Position numbers and translations under genes: made by a program
Notes under the pieces: model-generated
Told to the model about the DNA's origin: nothing
The model's input: only the letters and a program-made list of their open reading frames with translations
Database searches by the model: none
DNA from: DASXMX01 sp036794395
Lineage (GTDB): Bacteria > Planctomycetota > Phycisphaerae > Tepidisphaerales > Tepidisphaeraceae
Reading direction: 5' to 3'
Assembly: GCA_036794395.1 (NCBI GenBank)
Contig: DAIRGS010000163.1
Coordinates: 1 to 16,337 of the forward strand
Length of the DNA stretch: 16,337 nt
Part shown: positions 5,542 to 13,346 of the stretch, one piece after another
Layout: each line of letters begins with the position of its first letter
How positions within the stretch are numbered: the stretch's first letter is position 1

Positions 5542-7677
5542 GTGACTAACTCGATCTCGATTCCCTCAGTCTCCGTGAAGTACGCCCACGATGGCCGCTC
5601 GGCGACGGCGGATGCGCTGGGCATGCGGCCGATGCAGGCCCGCGTGTGGCTGCAACGCGGCGAACGGTACTTGCTGATCAAAAGCCCGCCGGCATCGGGA
5701 AAGAGCCGGGCGCTGATGTTCGTGGCGTTGGATAAGCTGCGTCACCAGGGGCTGAAGCAGGCCATCATCGTCGTGCCGGAAAAGAGCATCGGGGCGAGCT
5801 TCCACGACGAACCGCTGAGCAAGTACGGTTTCGAAGCCGACTGGCACGTCGAGCCCAAGTGGAACCTGTGCGACGCGCCCGGCGGGGATAATGGCGGGAA
5901 GGTCGAGGCCGTGCGGAAGTTCCTGGCCGCTGGGAACGCCGACTTCCCCGTCGGCTCCGGGACGAAAAGTGCCGACGGGGACGTCGGCGTTCCCAGGACC
6001 CTCGTCTGCACGCACGCGACGTTCCGCTTCGCGGTGGAGAAGCTGGGCGTGGAGGCGTTTGATGACCGCTTGATCGCGGTGGACGAGTTCCATCACGTGT
6101 CATCCAGCGAGGACAACAAGCTTGGTGAATTTGTGCGGCAACTGATCGGGCGGGACAAGACCCACATCGTCGCGATGACCGGCAGCTATTTCCGCGGCGA
6201 CGCGGCGGCGGTGCTGCATCCGGACGATGAGGAGAAGTTCCGCACTGTCACCTACACCTACTACGAACAGCTCAACGGGTACACGTACCTGAAAGAGCTG
6301 GACATCGGCTACTACTTCTACACCGGGTCATATCTTGAGCAGCGCGAGGGGAAGAAGAGCATCTTCGACGTGTTGAACCCAACTGAGAAAACGATCATTC
6401 ATATCCCCAACGTGAACGCCCGTGAGAGCACGCGGGACAAGATCAACGAGGCCAACGCGATCCTGAGCGGATTGGGCGAGTGGCAAGGCGTGGACCCGGT
6501 CACGGGCTTTCAACTGATCAAGACCCCATCCGGCAAGGTGCTGCGGGTGGCGGATCTGGTGGACGATGAGATCAAGCGTGATAAGGTTGCGGCAGCGTTG
6601 CGGGATTCATCGCAGAAGAACAACCCCGACCACGTGGACATCATTATCGCGCTCGGCATGGCGAAGGAAGGGTTCGACTGGATTTGGTGCGAGCATGCGT
6701 TGACGGTGGGGTATCGGTCGAGCTTGACGGAGATCGTGCAGATCATCGGCCGGGCGACGCGGGATGCGCCGGGTAAGACGCGGGCGCGGTTCACGAACTT
6801 GATCGCCGAGCCGGACGCGGCCGAAGCGGCGGTGGTTGAGGCGGTGAACGATACCCTGAAGGCGATTGCGGCCAGCCTGCTGATGGAGCAGGTGCTGGCG
6901 CCGCGGTTCGAGTTCAAACCGAAGAATCCCACAAGCGGGCCGACACCGGGATTGGACTATGGGCCGGAAGGATATCAGCCGGGCAAAGAGAACATCGGCG
7001 TGGACCCGGTAACGGGCGGCATTCAGATGGAGATCAAGGGGCTGGCGGTCCCCAAGAGCGAAGAGGCCCAGCGCATCTGCCGCGAGGATTTGAACGAGCT
7101 TGTGACAGCGTTTGTGCAGGATGAGCGTACACTACAGATCGGCATGTTCGACAAGGAAACACCGCCGCAGGAGGTAACGCAACTGCGGATGGGTAAGATC
7201 GTCAAGGACAAGTATCCGGCGCTTACGGATGAGGATCAGGAGGCGATTCGCCAGCAGGCGGTAGCAGCGATCAATTTCGTGCAGGCCGGGAGAAAAGCCC
7301 TGGCCGACGCGATCGAAGCTGGCGAATCGGAAGCCACGAACACAGCACTGATCGACGGCATCAGGCGGTACGCAATGTCGGTGCGCGAGCTGAACATCGA
7401 TATGATCGACGCGATCAACCCATTCGGCGCAGCTTATGCGATCATGGCCAAGTCTCTGGGCGAGGCGCGGCTGCGGGCGATTGCGGACGTGATTGCCGCG
7501 CGGAGAATTGTGCTCAGCCCTGAAGAGGCCCGCATGCTGGCGGTTCGAGCGCACCGGTTCAAGACCGAACGCGGGCGGTCACCGTCGCTAACGTCGCCGG
7601 ATGCATGGGAAAAGAAAATGGCTGAGGGCGCGCGGGCTTACATGCAGTATGCGAAGGACGGGCTGTACAAGAAGTGA
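5542..7677 (+). CDS. SF2 DExH helicase/ATPase of a restriction-type system
   Basis: This is a 711-residue superfamily 2 ATPase of the kind found in type I/III restriction motors. Numbered from GTG 5542, motif I is SPPASGKS (48-55), motif II is DEFH (181-184), motif III is TGS (213-215), a motif V-like GMAKEGFDW lies at 372-380, and motif VI is QIIGRATR (400-407). All key ATPase residues are intact. The C-terminal 290 residues are helical and unassigned; they may contact the nuclease partner or DNA. Residues about 130-152 are encoded by a long palindrome inserted in frame between motifs I and II. The gene begins one base after DUF4411 and is followed 6 bases later by the GIY-YIG gene, so the pair almost certainly works together, translocating on DNA and cutting it. 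No methyltransferase is in this subcluster; the damaged MmeI-like gene upstream may have been the modification partner. Confidence 0.9.
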   Translation: MTNSISIPSVSVKYAHDGRSATADALGMRPMQARVWLQRGERYLLIKSPPASGKSRALMFVALDKLRHQGLKQAIIVVPEKSIGASFHDEPLSKYGFEADWHVEPKWNLCDAPGGDNGGKVEAVRKFLAAGNADFPVGSGTKSADGDVGVPRTLVCTHATFRFAVEKLGVEAFDDRLIAVDEFHHVSSSEDNKLGEFVRQLIGRDKTHIVAMTGSYFRGDAAAVLHPDDEEKFRTVTYTYYEQLNGYTYLKELDIGYYFYTGSYLEQREGKKSIFDVLNPTEKTIIHIPNVNARESTRDKINEANAILSGLGEWQGVDPVTGFQLIKTPSGKVLRVADLVDDEIKRDKVAAALRDSSQKNNPDHVDIIIALGMAKEGFDWIWCEHALTVGYRSSLTEIVQIIGRATRDAPGKTRARFTNLIAEPDAAEAAVVEAVNDTLKAIAASLLMEQVLAPRFEFKPKNPTSGPTPGLDYGPEGYQPGKENIGVDPVTGGIQMEIKGLAVPKSEEAQRICREDLNELVTAFVQDERTLQIGMFDKETPPQEVTQLRMGKIVKDKYPALTDEDQEAIRQQAVAAINFVQAGRKALADAIEAGESEATNTALIDGIRRYAMSVRELNIDMIDAINPFGAAYAIMAKSLGEARLRAIADVIAARRIVLSPEEARMLAVRAHRFKTERGRSPSLTSPDAWEKKMAEGARAYMQYAKDGLYKK
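5930..5996. repeat. In-frame palindromic element inside the helicase gene
   Basis: Arms 5930-5955 and 5971-5996 (26 nt each) are reverse complements at 25 of 26 positions, separated by a 15-nt loop. The left arm starts CTGGGAACGCCGAC and the right arm ends GTCGGCGTTCCCAG. The element is translated without interrupting the frame, adding a Gly/Asp/Pro/Val-rich segment (NADFPVGSG, then ADGDVGVP) between the first ATPase motifs and the strand LVCTHATFRF. Such near-perfect pairing over this length is unexpected for coding sequence and points to a dispersed palindromic repeat, comparable in kind to the in-frame palindromic elements of Rickettsia. The exact insertion boundaries are not visible because no flanking duplication is evident. 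Confidence 0.82.
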
Positions 7678-7683
7678 GCCTTC

Positions 7684-8874
7684 ATGAATGAGATTGACGA
7701 CGAAACGCTGATGAAAGACCTCGCCGAAGACTTCGGCGTGGAAGAGAAGCCCGCTGGCCGGTCGGCGCTGGAGCAACGCATCCTGGCGGGGTTTGAAGAG
7801 ATCGGCCGATTTGTGGAGCTGCACGGCCGGATTCCGCAGCACGGCGAGGGCCGGGATATTTTCGAACGATTGTACGCGGTGCGGCTGGACCGCTTGCGAC
7901 AGTCCCCCGAGTGCCGGGCGGTGCTGAGGGACGTCGACACGCGCGGGTTGCTCGGTGAAACCGCGGACGCAACGCGCATCGCATCTGACGCGCCCGACGA
8001 CGCCGAGCTGCAGGCATCGCTCGCGGAACTCGAGTCAGGGGGTGACGACGTCACCAAGCTGACTCACGTGCGGTCGTACGAGGACCGTAAGGCGGCGGAA
8101 GAGGTCGCGCAGCGCACGCCGTGCGCGGACTTTGAGAAGTTCCGGCCCACATTTGAGAAGGTGCAGCAGGAACTGAATGCGGGCCTCCGCCAGACGGAGA
8201 AGTTCCACCACGACGGCAAGCTGGAGCCCGGCGATCTATTCATCCTTTCCGGCCAGAAGGTACTGGTAGCAGACGCTGGCGAAATCATGATGAAGTCGTT
8301 CGGCCGGGAGGACCGCCGTCTGCGGGTTATCTTCGACAATGGCACTGAGTCGAATCTGCTGCTGCGATCGTTGCAGCGGGCGCTGTATAAGGATGAGCGT
8401 AATCGCCGAGTTCTGAAGCCTGACGTAGAAGCAGCTTCGCTCTTTTCGGATGCGATCGAAGAGGGGGACTTGGCGACTGGTTGGATTTATGTGCTTCGTA
8501 GTCAATCGGAGCATCCTTTTGTCGCGCAGAACCGGGATGTTCTTCACAAGATAGGGGTGACGGGCGGCGATGTTAAGAGCCGGGTTGCCAACGCGAAGAA
8601 GGACCCGACGTATCTGCTGGCGGATGTGGAAATCGTGGCGACGTTCAAGCTGGCGAATGTCAACCGGAAGGCGCTGGAGGTGTTGTTGCACAAGATATTT
8701 GCGCGGGCTCGGTTGGATTTGGAGTTGAAGGATCGATTCGGGGGGCAGGTGGAGCCCAGGGAGTGGTTTCTCGTTCCGCTGGCGGTGATCGACGAGGCGA
8801 TTGGGAGGATCAAGGACGGGACGATTGGTGACTTCCGGTATGACCGGGAAGCGGCGCGGTTGGCTCGGATTTGA
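7684..8874 (+). CDS. GIY-YIG nuclease (T5orf172/MUG113-like), partner of the helicase
   Basis: The C-terminal third carries a GIY-YIG nuclease fold of the T5orf172/MUG113 type. GWIYVLRS (266-273) and HKIGVTGG (288-295) stand for the GIY and YIG strands, followed by the expected Arg300 and by Glu332 in KALEVLLHKIF, the usual metal-binding Glu. Such domains cut DNA in a single-strand-nicking manner with one metal ion. The first 260 residues are mostly helical, with one more mixed segment around 180-235, and match nothing I can name; they may bind DNA or the helicase. ATG 7684 is 6 bases after the helicase stop, so the two are co-transcribed. Length and catalytic residues look complete. It is the last gene of the plus-strand island; the next gene converges on it. 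Confidence 0.88.
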   Translation: MNEIDDETLMKDLAEDFGVEEKPAGRSALEQRILAGFEEIGRFVELHGRIPQHGEGRDIFERLYAVRLDRLRQSPECRAVLRDVDTRGLLGETADATRIASDAPDDAELQASLAELESGGDDVTKLTHVRSYEDRKAAEEVAQRTPCADFEKFRPTFEKVQQELNAGLRQTEKFHHDGKLEPGDLFILSGQKVLVADAGEIMMKSFGREDRRLRVIFDNGTESNLLLRSLQRALYKDERNRRVLKPDVEAASLFSDAIEEGDLATGWIYVLRSQSEHPFVAQNRDVLHKIGVTGGDVKSRVANAKKDPTYLLADVEIVATFKLANVNRKALEVLLHKIFARARLDLELKDRFGGQVEPREWFLVPLAVIDEAIGRIKDGTIGDFRYDREAARLARI

Positions 8875-8961
8875 GCGCTGCACTCATTTGGGTGGTTTGT
8901 GGAATTATCGAATTATGGGGTGGCAGGCGGAGAAGGGTCGGGCAGAAATTGCGGAGAATCG

Positions 8962-9000
8962 CCCCGCGAGCGGAGCGGGAGATGGGTTTGTTTATTTTTT
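8962..9000 (+). terminator. Possible terminator after the GIY-YIG gene
   Basis: A short GC hairpin (CCCGC at about 8963, GCGGG at about 8975) is followed by a T-rich run, GTTTGTTTATTTTTT, ending at 9000. The T-run is several bases away from the stem and overlaps the end of the converging gene, so this is only a weak candidate. Confidence 0.25.
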
Positions 9001-9687
9001 GGTGGGTGGTGCGGGGGGTGGGGGGATGGTGGAGTTGTCGTCGACGATGGCGTCTTCGGCGCCGTGGGCGGAGCCGTCGAGGTTGTTTGCCGTTGCTTTT
9101 GCCAATTCATCTTTAGACCAGTTCTTGACGTAGTCCTGCCGCCGCTTCTGGAACGTATCGATCTCGGACTGGAGCTTGGCCATTCGCAACATGCGGAGTG
9201 CGATTTCAACGGTCACCTGATCATTTTGGGCGCGTTCCATGGCGGTACGGGCTTCAAGCTCTTTGGCGGCGTTATTGCTCAATTTGGCTTCTTTGAATTT
9301 GATTTGAGCGCCAAAAACCTGATCGCGAACCTGTGCCTGCTTAATGGCAACGTTGCGGAGCTCCGGGTCTTTCTGAGCTGCGATCGGGCGATATTGTTTG
9401 AGGATGAGTTCTTTGGCGCGCTCGAACTGGATGGGCCGGTTCTGTAGCTGGGCCATCATGAAGTTGATGCGGTTTGGGCAGTTCGCCTTCATGAACTCAA
9501 CGGCATTTCGCCACTCCTGATCGGTGTTGATCTTGGGCGGCTGCGATTGCAACAGGCGGGCACGGTTGTCGGTTTGGCTTTGCGATTGGGCACTTTGGGC
9601 GTTGACGGTGGACTGGCCGGAGCCGAAGCCGCCCAAGGCGAGAACGCCCGCACAGACGAGATATGCCGCCGAATCAATTGCTTTCAT
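8992..9687 (-). CDS. Secreted helical protein of unknown function, third gene of a sigma-factor operon
   Basis: This is a 231-residue protein with a probable Sec signal peptide (hydrophobic stretch VCAGVLALGGFG, cleavage likely after VNA at 28-30). The mature part is almost entirely charged, Gln/Lys-rich helix with coiled-coil character (about residues 55-200) and ends in a Pro-rich tail. No enzyme motif is visible. The single Cys in the mature part lies in KANCPNRINFMM. It follows the anti-sigma-like gene by 24 bases on the same strand, so it probably belongs to the same operon and acts in the periplasm, perhaps as a sensor or target of that sigma factor. The general look is reminiscent of small helical periplasmic stress proteins, but I cannot show homology. 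Confidence 0.7.
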   Translation of the reverse strand: MKAIDSAAYLVCAGVLALGGFGSGQSTVNAQSAQSQSQTDNRARLLQSQPPKINTDQEWRNAVEFMKANCPNRINFMMAQLQNRPIQFERAKELILKQYRPIAAQKDPELRNVAIKQAQVRDQVFGAQIKFKEAKLSNNAAKELEARTAMERAQNDQVTVEIALRMLRMAKLQSEIDTFQKRRQDYVKNWSKDELAKATANNLDGSAHGAEDAIVDDNSTIPPPPAPPTKK

Positions 9688-9711
9688 GTCTGATATCGCC
9701 CCTGCGATTCC

Positions 9712-10308
9712 TTAATCCTGCACCGATCCGATGTTCAGCAGATATTGCGAAACATCGTCCTGTGGAGCTGTTTCCTTTTTGGAGCTGTTGGCGTTCAACG
9801 CATTGGCTAGTTCGGGATTTGGAGAGTCAAAAGATAAGCGGAAGAGGTCCAGGTTCTCGTCTTGCGCGACAACTGGAAGCGGTGTGGGATCGGTTCTGGC
9901 GCTTGGAGCTCTCTCTTCGTGGTGTCGATTCATCCACACGAGGGATGCAACCAGAACTGCGGCGGCGAGTGCTGAGGGCATCAACCAGGGGCGCACCTTC
10001 TTTTCCAGCGGAACCCGCTTGACGGGCAGCACCAGCCGGGGCTCGGCCATTCGCTGGCGCATCGCGCGGCCAACCGATCGGGCAACCGCGTTTACGTTCA
10101 CTTGCGATGCTGAGGCGTTGTCGGCCTGGGCGATCGTGCTTTCGATGTGTTGCTGAATCGAACCGAGGCGATCTAATTCGCCGGCGAGCGCGGGCTCGGC
10201 CAGCCGCCGCCGATCGATCAGCGATCGATCGGCCTCGGGCAGTTCGTCTGCCAGATAGAGCAGCAGGATTTGAGAATCGTCTGTCAGTGTCTCGATCACA
10301 TCAACCAT
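9712..10308 (-). CDS. Probable anti-sigma factor, single-pass membrane protein
   Basis: This is a 198-residue protein lying immediately downstream of an ECF sigma gene (31 bases) on the same strand. The N-terminal cytoplasmic part (residues about 10-60, LLLYLADELPEADRSLIDRR followed by helices) resembles the sigma-binding helices of planctomycete anti-sigma proteins, but lacks the HxxxCxxC zinc motif. One transmembrane segment is clear at about 108-126 (PWLMPSALAAAVLVASLVW), with basic residues on both sides. The C-terminal 70 residues would be periplasmic and are low in structure. The role as anti-sigma is inferred from position and topology; direct sequence evidence is modest. Confidence 0.72.
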   Translation of the reverse strand: MVDVIETLTDDSQILLLYLADELPEADRSLIDRRRLAEPALAGELDRLGSIQQHIESTIAQADNASASQVNVNAVARSVGRAMRQRMAEPRLVLPVKRVPLEKKVRPWLMPSALAAAVLVASLVWMNRHHEERAPSARTDPTPLPVVAQDENLDLFRLSFDSPNPELANALNANSSKKETAPQDDVSQYLLNIGSVQD

Positions 10309-10339
10309 CCTCGCCGGTGTTGGGTGGAACCCGTAAGGG

Positions 10340-10918
10340 TCACGCCTCCATCAGCGTCTTCAATTTTAACATTGCCTTGTGCATTCGGCCTAATGCCGTG
10401 TTGAGCGGGCAACCGACCACTTTGGCAATCTCCAGAAATTTCATGTCACTGTAATACCGCAACATCAGTACCTGCCGTTGATTCTCGGGCAACATCGCGA
10501 TGGCGCGTTTCAGTTTTTCGGCCTGCTCGAAACCTTCTATCCGATGGGACGCATCCGGGCCTTGCTCATCGGTGATCAGCTTAAGGCCTTCCTTGGCCAC
10601 CCTTTCCCGACCTCTGGATCGCCAGAAGTCGTTGGCTTTGTTGGTTGCGATGCGAAACAACCATGCTTTAAACCCGCCTGCGGACAAAGTCGGGTCGAAC
10701 TTCTCGATGTGGTCCAGAACGCTGAGCCAAGTCTGCTGGTGCAACTCCTCGGCGGCCTGGTCCCCCGTAACACGCTGCAAATAATGCAACAGTGCTTTGC
10801 AGTGGCGCTTCACCAGCGACTCGCCGGCCGCAGCATCGCCTTCGCGAAGCCGCTGCAGCAGCGCTTCGTCACTGACAACCGGCAGAGCAGGTTCCAGGAC
10901 AATAGGCACCATCGACAT
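10340..10918 (-). CDS. ECF-family RNA polymerase sigma factor
   Basis: This is a 192-residue two-domain sigma factor. Sigma2 covers about residues 25-102, including the core-binding helix (AAEELHQQTWLSVLDHI) and the -10 recognition helix KAWLFRIATNKANDFWRSR. Sigma4 covers about 133-190 (AMLPENQRQVLMLRYYSDM, then FLEIAKVVGCPLNTALGRMH as the helix-turn-helix). No extra domains are present. Two ATG codons, at 10918 and 10912, are possible starts. It heads a three-gene minus-strand operon with an anti-sigma-like membrane protein and a secreted helical protein, so it probably answers an envelope signal. The regulon is unknown. Confidence 0.93.
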   Translation of the reverse strand: MSMVPIVLEPALPVVSDEALLQRLREGDAAAGESLVKRHCKALLHYLQRVTGDQAAEELHQQTWLSVLDHIEKFDPTLSAGGFKAWLFRIATNKANDFWRSRGRERVAKEGLKLITDEQGPDASHRIEGFEQAEKLKRAIAMLPENQRQVLMLRYYSDMKFLEIAKVVGCPLNTALGRMHKAMLKLKTLMEA

Positions 10919-11146
10919 TCATCCGGCCGTCGCTCTATCTAACGTGCGACAGGCAAAATTATTACCATAATACAATATCGCATCTTTGGGCCATTTTCCG
11001 GTGTAATTATTGGTCAAATCGCAATTTATGCCCTGGCTTTGCTGGTGGGAATGTAGGACTAACCCCGATGTGGGTCTGAGGCGGAGGAACAGCAAGCCGG
11101 TGAGTTTCCTTGCTGGGCGCGGGGCGAACCCTATACTCCGCGTCCG
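10919..11146. other. AT-rich divergent intergenic region
   Basis: These 228 bases lie between the divergent ECF sigma gene and the PEGA lipoprotein gene. The part from 10955 to 11035 is much richer in A and T than its surroundings and presumably holds the promoter of the minus-strand operon, though I cannot pick out a convincing -35/-10 pair there. The plus-strand promoter is given separately. Confidence 0.5.
11110..11137 (+). promoter_or_regulatory. Sigma-70-type promoter of the PEGA lipoprotein gene
   Basis: TATACT at 11132-11137 matches the -10 consensus at five of six bases. TTGCTG at 11110-11115 is a partial -35 at a 16-base spacing. Transcription would begin around 11144-11145, only two or three bases before ATG 11147, so the message would be nearly leaderless. 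This fits the absence of a ribosome-binding site before that ATG. Confidence 0.5.
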
Positions 11147-11611
11147 ATGCGAGCCAAGGGATTGATTTGCGTTGCGATGGGATGTGCGAGTGCGGGCGGG
11201 TGCGTGGAGCGCTCGATGGATGTCACAAGCAACCCGCCGGGGGCGCTGGTGACGATGAATGACCAGGAGGTGGGGCGGACTCCCTTCAACAAGACGTTTA
11301 CATGGTACGGGACGTTTGAAGTGCAGGTGCGCAAAGAGGGGTACGAGACGCTGAAGGTTGATACGCCGGTCATTGCGCCGTGGTGGCAGTGGCTTCCGTT
11401 CGATTTACTGGCGGAGGTGGTCCCGCTTCGGCTGGAAGATCATCACGAGGTGGCGTATTCGCTCAAGCCGGTCAGCGATGTGCAGGCCGATCCCGAGGCC
11501 ATCGTTCAACGCGGCCAAGCCCTGCGGGAAAGACTCGAAAGCAGCCAGCTTCCCCAAGCTGCCAGCCAGCCCGCGAAGAAACCCGTCAAGATAAAGCCAA
11601 AGCCCCCTTGA
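11147..11611 (+). CDS. PEGA-domain lipoprotein
   Basis: This is a 154-residue protein with a short lipoprotein signal: basic N-terminus (MRAKG), hydrophobic core, and SAGGC with Cys19 as the probable lipidated residue. Ala rather than Leu at -3 makes the lipobox imperfect. Residues about 23-75 form a PEGA domain, a surface beta-sandwich module, with SNPPGALVTMNDQEVGRTPF and a conserved GYETLKV ending. The middle (WWQWLPFDLLAEVVPLRL) may sit on the membrane, and the C-terminus is a Lys/Pro-rich tail. It stands alone, with its own promoter and about 100 bases before the next gene. Its role is probably structural or envelope-binding; no catalytic site is visible. Confidence 0.83.
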   Translation: MRAKGLICVAMGCASAGGCVERSMDVTSNPPGALVTMNDQEVGRTPFNKTFTWYGTFEVQVRKEGYETLKVDTPVIAPWWQWLPFDLLAEVVPLRLEDHHEVAYSLKPVSDVQADPEAIVQRGQALRERLESSQLPQAASQPAKKPVKIKPKPP

Positions 11612-11714
11612 CCCAAGGGAGCGATCCAATGGTGGATTTGCCGATCTACCGGTCGATCAGGTCCAACTTCGCGGCCACTGAAACGGACGACCGTTGGCTT
11701 CGTCTTCATCCAAT

Positions 11715-13346
11715 ATGTGGCGAGTGCTATTACGTAAGCGTCCGGAAATGCGACCAGCAGTGGCCCTTAACAAATGGGTGCCGGTGTTGTCAGTGCTTCT
11801 TCTGACAACGCCACGCCAAGCGCCTGCGGATGCACAGATCCCATTGACGCAGGCCGCCGCGAATTCGCCCACGCCGTCCGCGGAATTGTCTCGACTGAAT
11901 CGCGGTCAGGAATTACGACGCTTTCTTCTTGCTTCATTGTCGCCGACAACCGGTGTCGCAACGACGCAAACGGGAATGCCGGCGAATCTGGTTTTGCTCG
12001 CAAGTTCTAAAACCCCTGCCGATTTCGCTTCTTCCACCGTCGTTGTGCACGAGCGATTCGATCAGAACCCCACCGGCGTTTGGGTTGGGTACGCCGATGG
12101 CCACCTGGAATTTGTGCGAAATGAGGTCGAGCTGAAGGCTTGCGTAAGCCAACCCCAGATTCTTAAAGACATCATCGCCGCGCGGGGGACACTCGCATTT
12201 GATCCACCCAGGCAAGCCGCCGTTGCGACCGGGCAGCTTCAGATCCGCGTCTTAGATCCCGAGGGCCATCCCGTTGAAGGCGCCATGCTGGGTTGTTTTG
12301 GATCCCTTGGCGACCTGTATCCGGACAAGCCCAATGCATATTTCGTGATTAAGCACGAACCCAAGGGCGCGACCACGAATGCCGCGGGTGAAGTCTTCGT
12401 GAATGCGGAATCGGTCTTCATTCCGGATTCTCCACGTTTTCACGATCAGACTATCGCGCCGCTTTATGTTCTGACGAAAACGCATGCACTGGCGGCGCTG
12501 ACTGAAGTGAATCGATCCGAATTCACGGCTGGCAAGGTTCGCGAAATTCGATTGCAGCCGGCCTGTAGAGTCACGGGCGAACTGACAAGCCTGGGATTGA
12601 TTGGCTCGGGCATCAGCCCGCATTTGGCCGGTGCAGTCGCATTTAAGGCGGGAATGTTCCGTCTTCAGTCACTCGAGAGTGTGCGCACCGATTCACGGTA
12701 CGAATTCATTTTGCCCCCAGGCAATTACGGGATTTCCTCGGGGGCGTACGGGGGCCGAAAGGTTTTGCGGTATGTCCGCATAGAGGCTAACCAGCGCGAG
12801 ATGCGCCTTCAAATCGATCTGCCGCCGGCCAATGAATCCAATGGTTTCGGACGGCCAGCCCCGGAGCTTGGCAAACTAGTAGGTTGGAAAAATGGCCCGC
12901 CTGTTCGACTTGTCGACCTTCGCGGGAAAGTCGTGCTGATCGACTTTTGGGGATATTGGTGCCCTTCGTGTGTCGAGGATATGCCCACCCTGATGGCGAT
13001 TCATGATGAGTTCAAGGATCGCGGGTTGATTGTCATCGCGGTGCATGACAACAGCGTCTCATCGATTGAGGAAATGGATGCTAAGCTCGCGCGGCCGCGT
13101 AAAGACTACTGGCGAGGGCGTGATCTACCTTTCCTCGTCGCACTTGACAGCGACCAATCGCCTCACGCGTCCGATCAAGCCGAGGCGTCACATGGCTCGA
13201 CCACTGCCGCGTTTGGTGTCAGAAGTTTTCCCACAACTTTTGTTGTCGGTCGTGATGGTACGCTTCTGCGCGAGATCGACCTGAACAACGCCAACGCGCG
13301 CGCAGAGATCAAGAAAATCCTGGAGATGAACCCTTCGTTGAAATAG
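11715..13346 (+). CDS. Secreted TlpA/ResA-type thioredoxin-fold protein with a long N-terminal extension
   Basis: The last 160 or so residues form a TlpA/ResA-like thioredoxin domain: a RPAPELGKLVGW lead-in, LRGKVVLIDFWGYWCPSCVEDMP with the redox motif WCPSC (nucleotides 12957-12971), and the cis-Pro loop as SFPTTFVVGRDG. Such proteins reduce or exchange disulfides outside the cytoplasm. A signal peptide is likely (KWVPVLSVLLLTT, cleavage near ADA). The 350-residue extension contains a segment VGYADGHLEF, of a kind seen in planctomycete secreted proteins, and a carboxypeptidase-regulatory/CNA-B-like beta domain (LQIRVLDPEGHPVEGAML, TTNAAGEVFVN). The start is uncertain: the frame is open to TTG 11694, with ATG at 11715 and ATG at 11748. 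The last gives the cleanest signal peptide. None has a good ribosome-binding site. Confidence 0.85.
   Translation: MWRVLLRKRPEMRPAVALNKWVPVLSVLLLTTPRQAPADAQIPLTQAAANSPTPSAELSRLNRGQELRRFLLASLSPTTGVATTQTGMPANLVLLASSKTPADFASSTVVVHERFDQNPTGVWVGYADGHLEFVRNEVELKACVSQPQILKDIIAARGTLAFDPPRQAAVATGQLQIRVLDPEGHPVEGAMLGCFGSLGDLYPDKPNAYFVIKHEPKGATTNAAGEVFVNAESVFIPDSPRFHDQTIAPLYVLTKTHALAALTEVNRSEFTAGKVREIRLQPACRVTGELTSLGLIGSGISPHLAGAVAFKAGMFRLQSLESVRTDSRYEFILPPGNYGISSGAYGGRKVLRYVRIEANQREMRLQIDLPPANESNGFGRPAPELGKLVGWKNGPPVRLVDLRGKVVLIDFWGYWCPSCVEDMPTLMAIHDEFKDRGLIVIAVHDNSVSSIEEMDAKLARPRKDYWRGRDLPFLVALDSDQSPHASDQAEASHGSTTAAFGVRSFPTTFVVGRDGTLLREIDLNNANARAEIKKILEMNPSLK

Noticed and set aside
4968..5681. Long minus-strand open frame opposite DUF4411 and the helicase start
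   Set aside because: It is the complement of two well-supported genes; its translation shows no recognisable motif and it has no credible start context.
8236..8883. Minus-strand open frame opposite the GIY-YIG gene
   Set aside because: It lies wholly across a gene with an intact nuclease motif set and has no family resemblance of its own.
10200..10235. Repeated CGATCGATC in the anti-sigma-like gene
   Set aside because: It is a short run within coding sequence, explained by Asp/Arg/Ser codons, with no array structure.
11629..11805. A 58-codon Cys-rich frame with an AAGGGA site, overlapping the start of the TlpA-like gene
   Set aside because: Apart from a fair ribosome-binding site nothing supports it; it overlaps the start region of a better gene and resembles no known protein.
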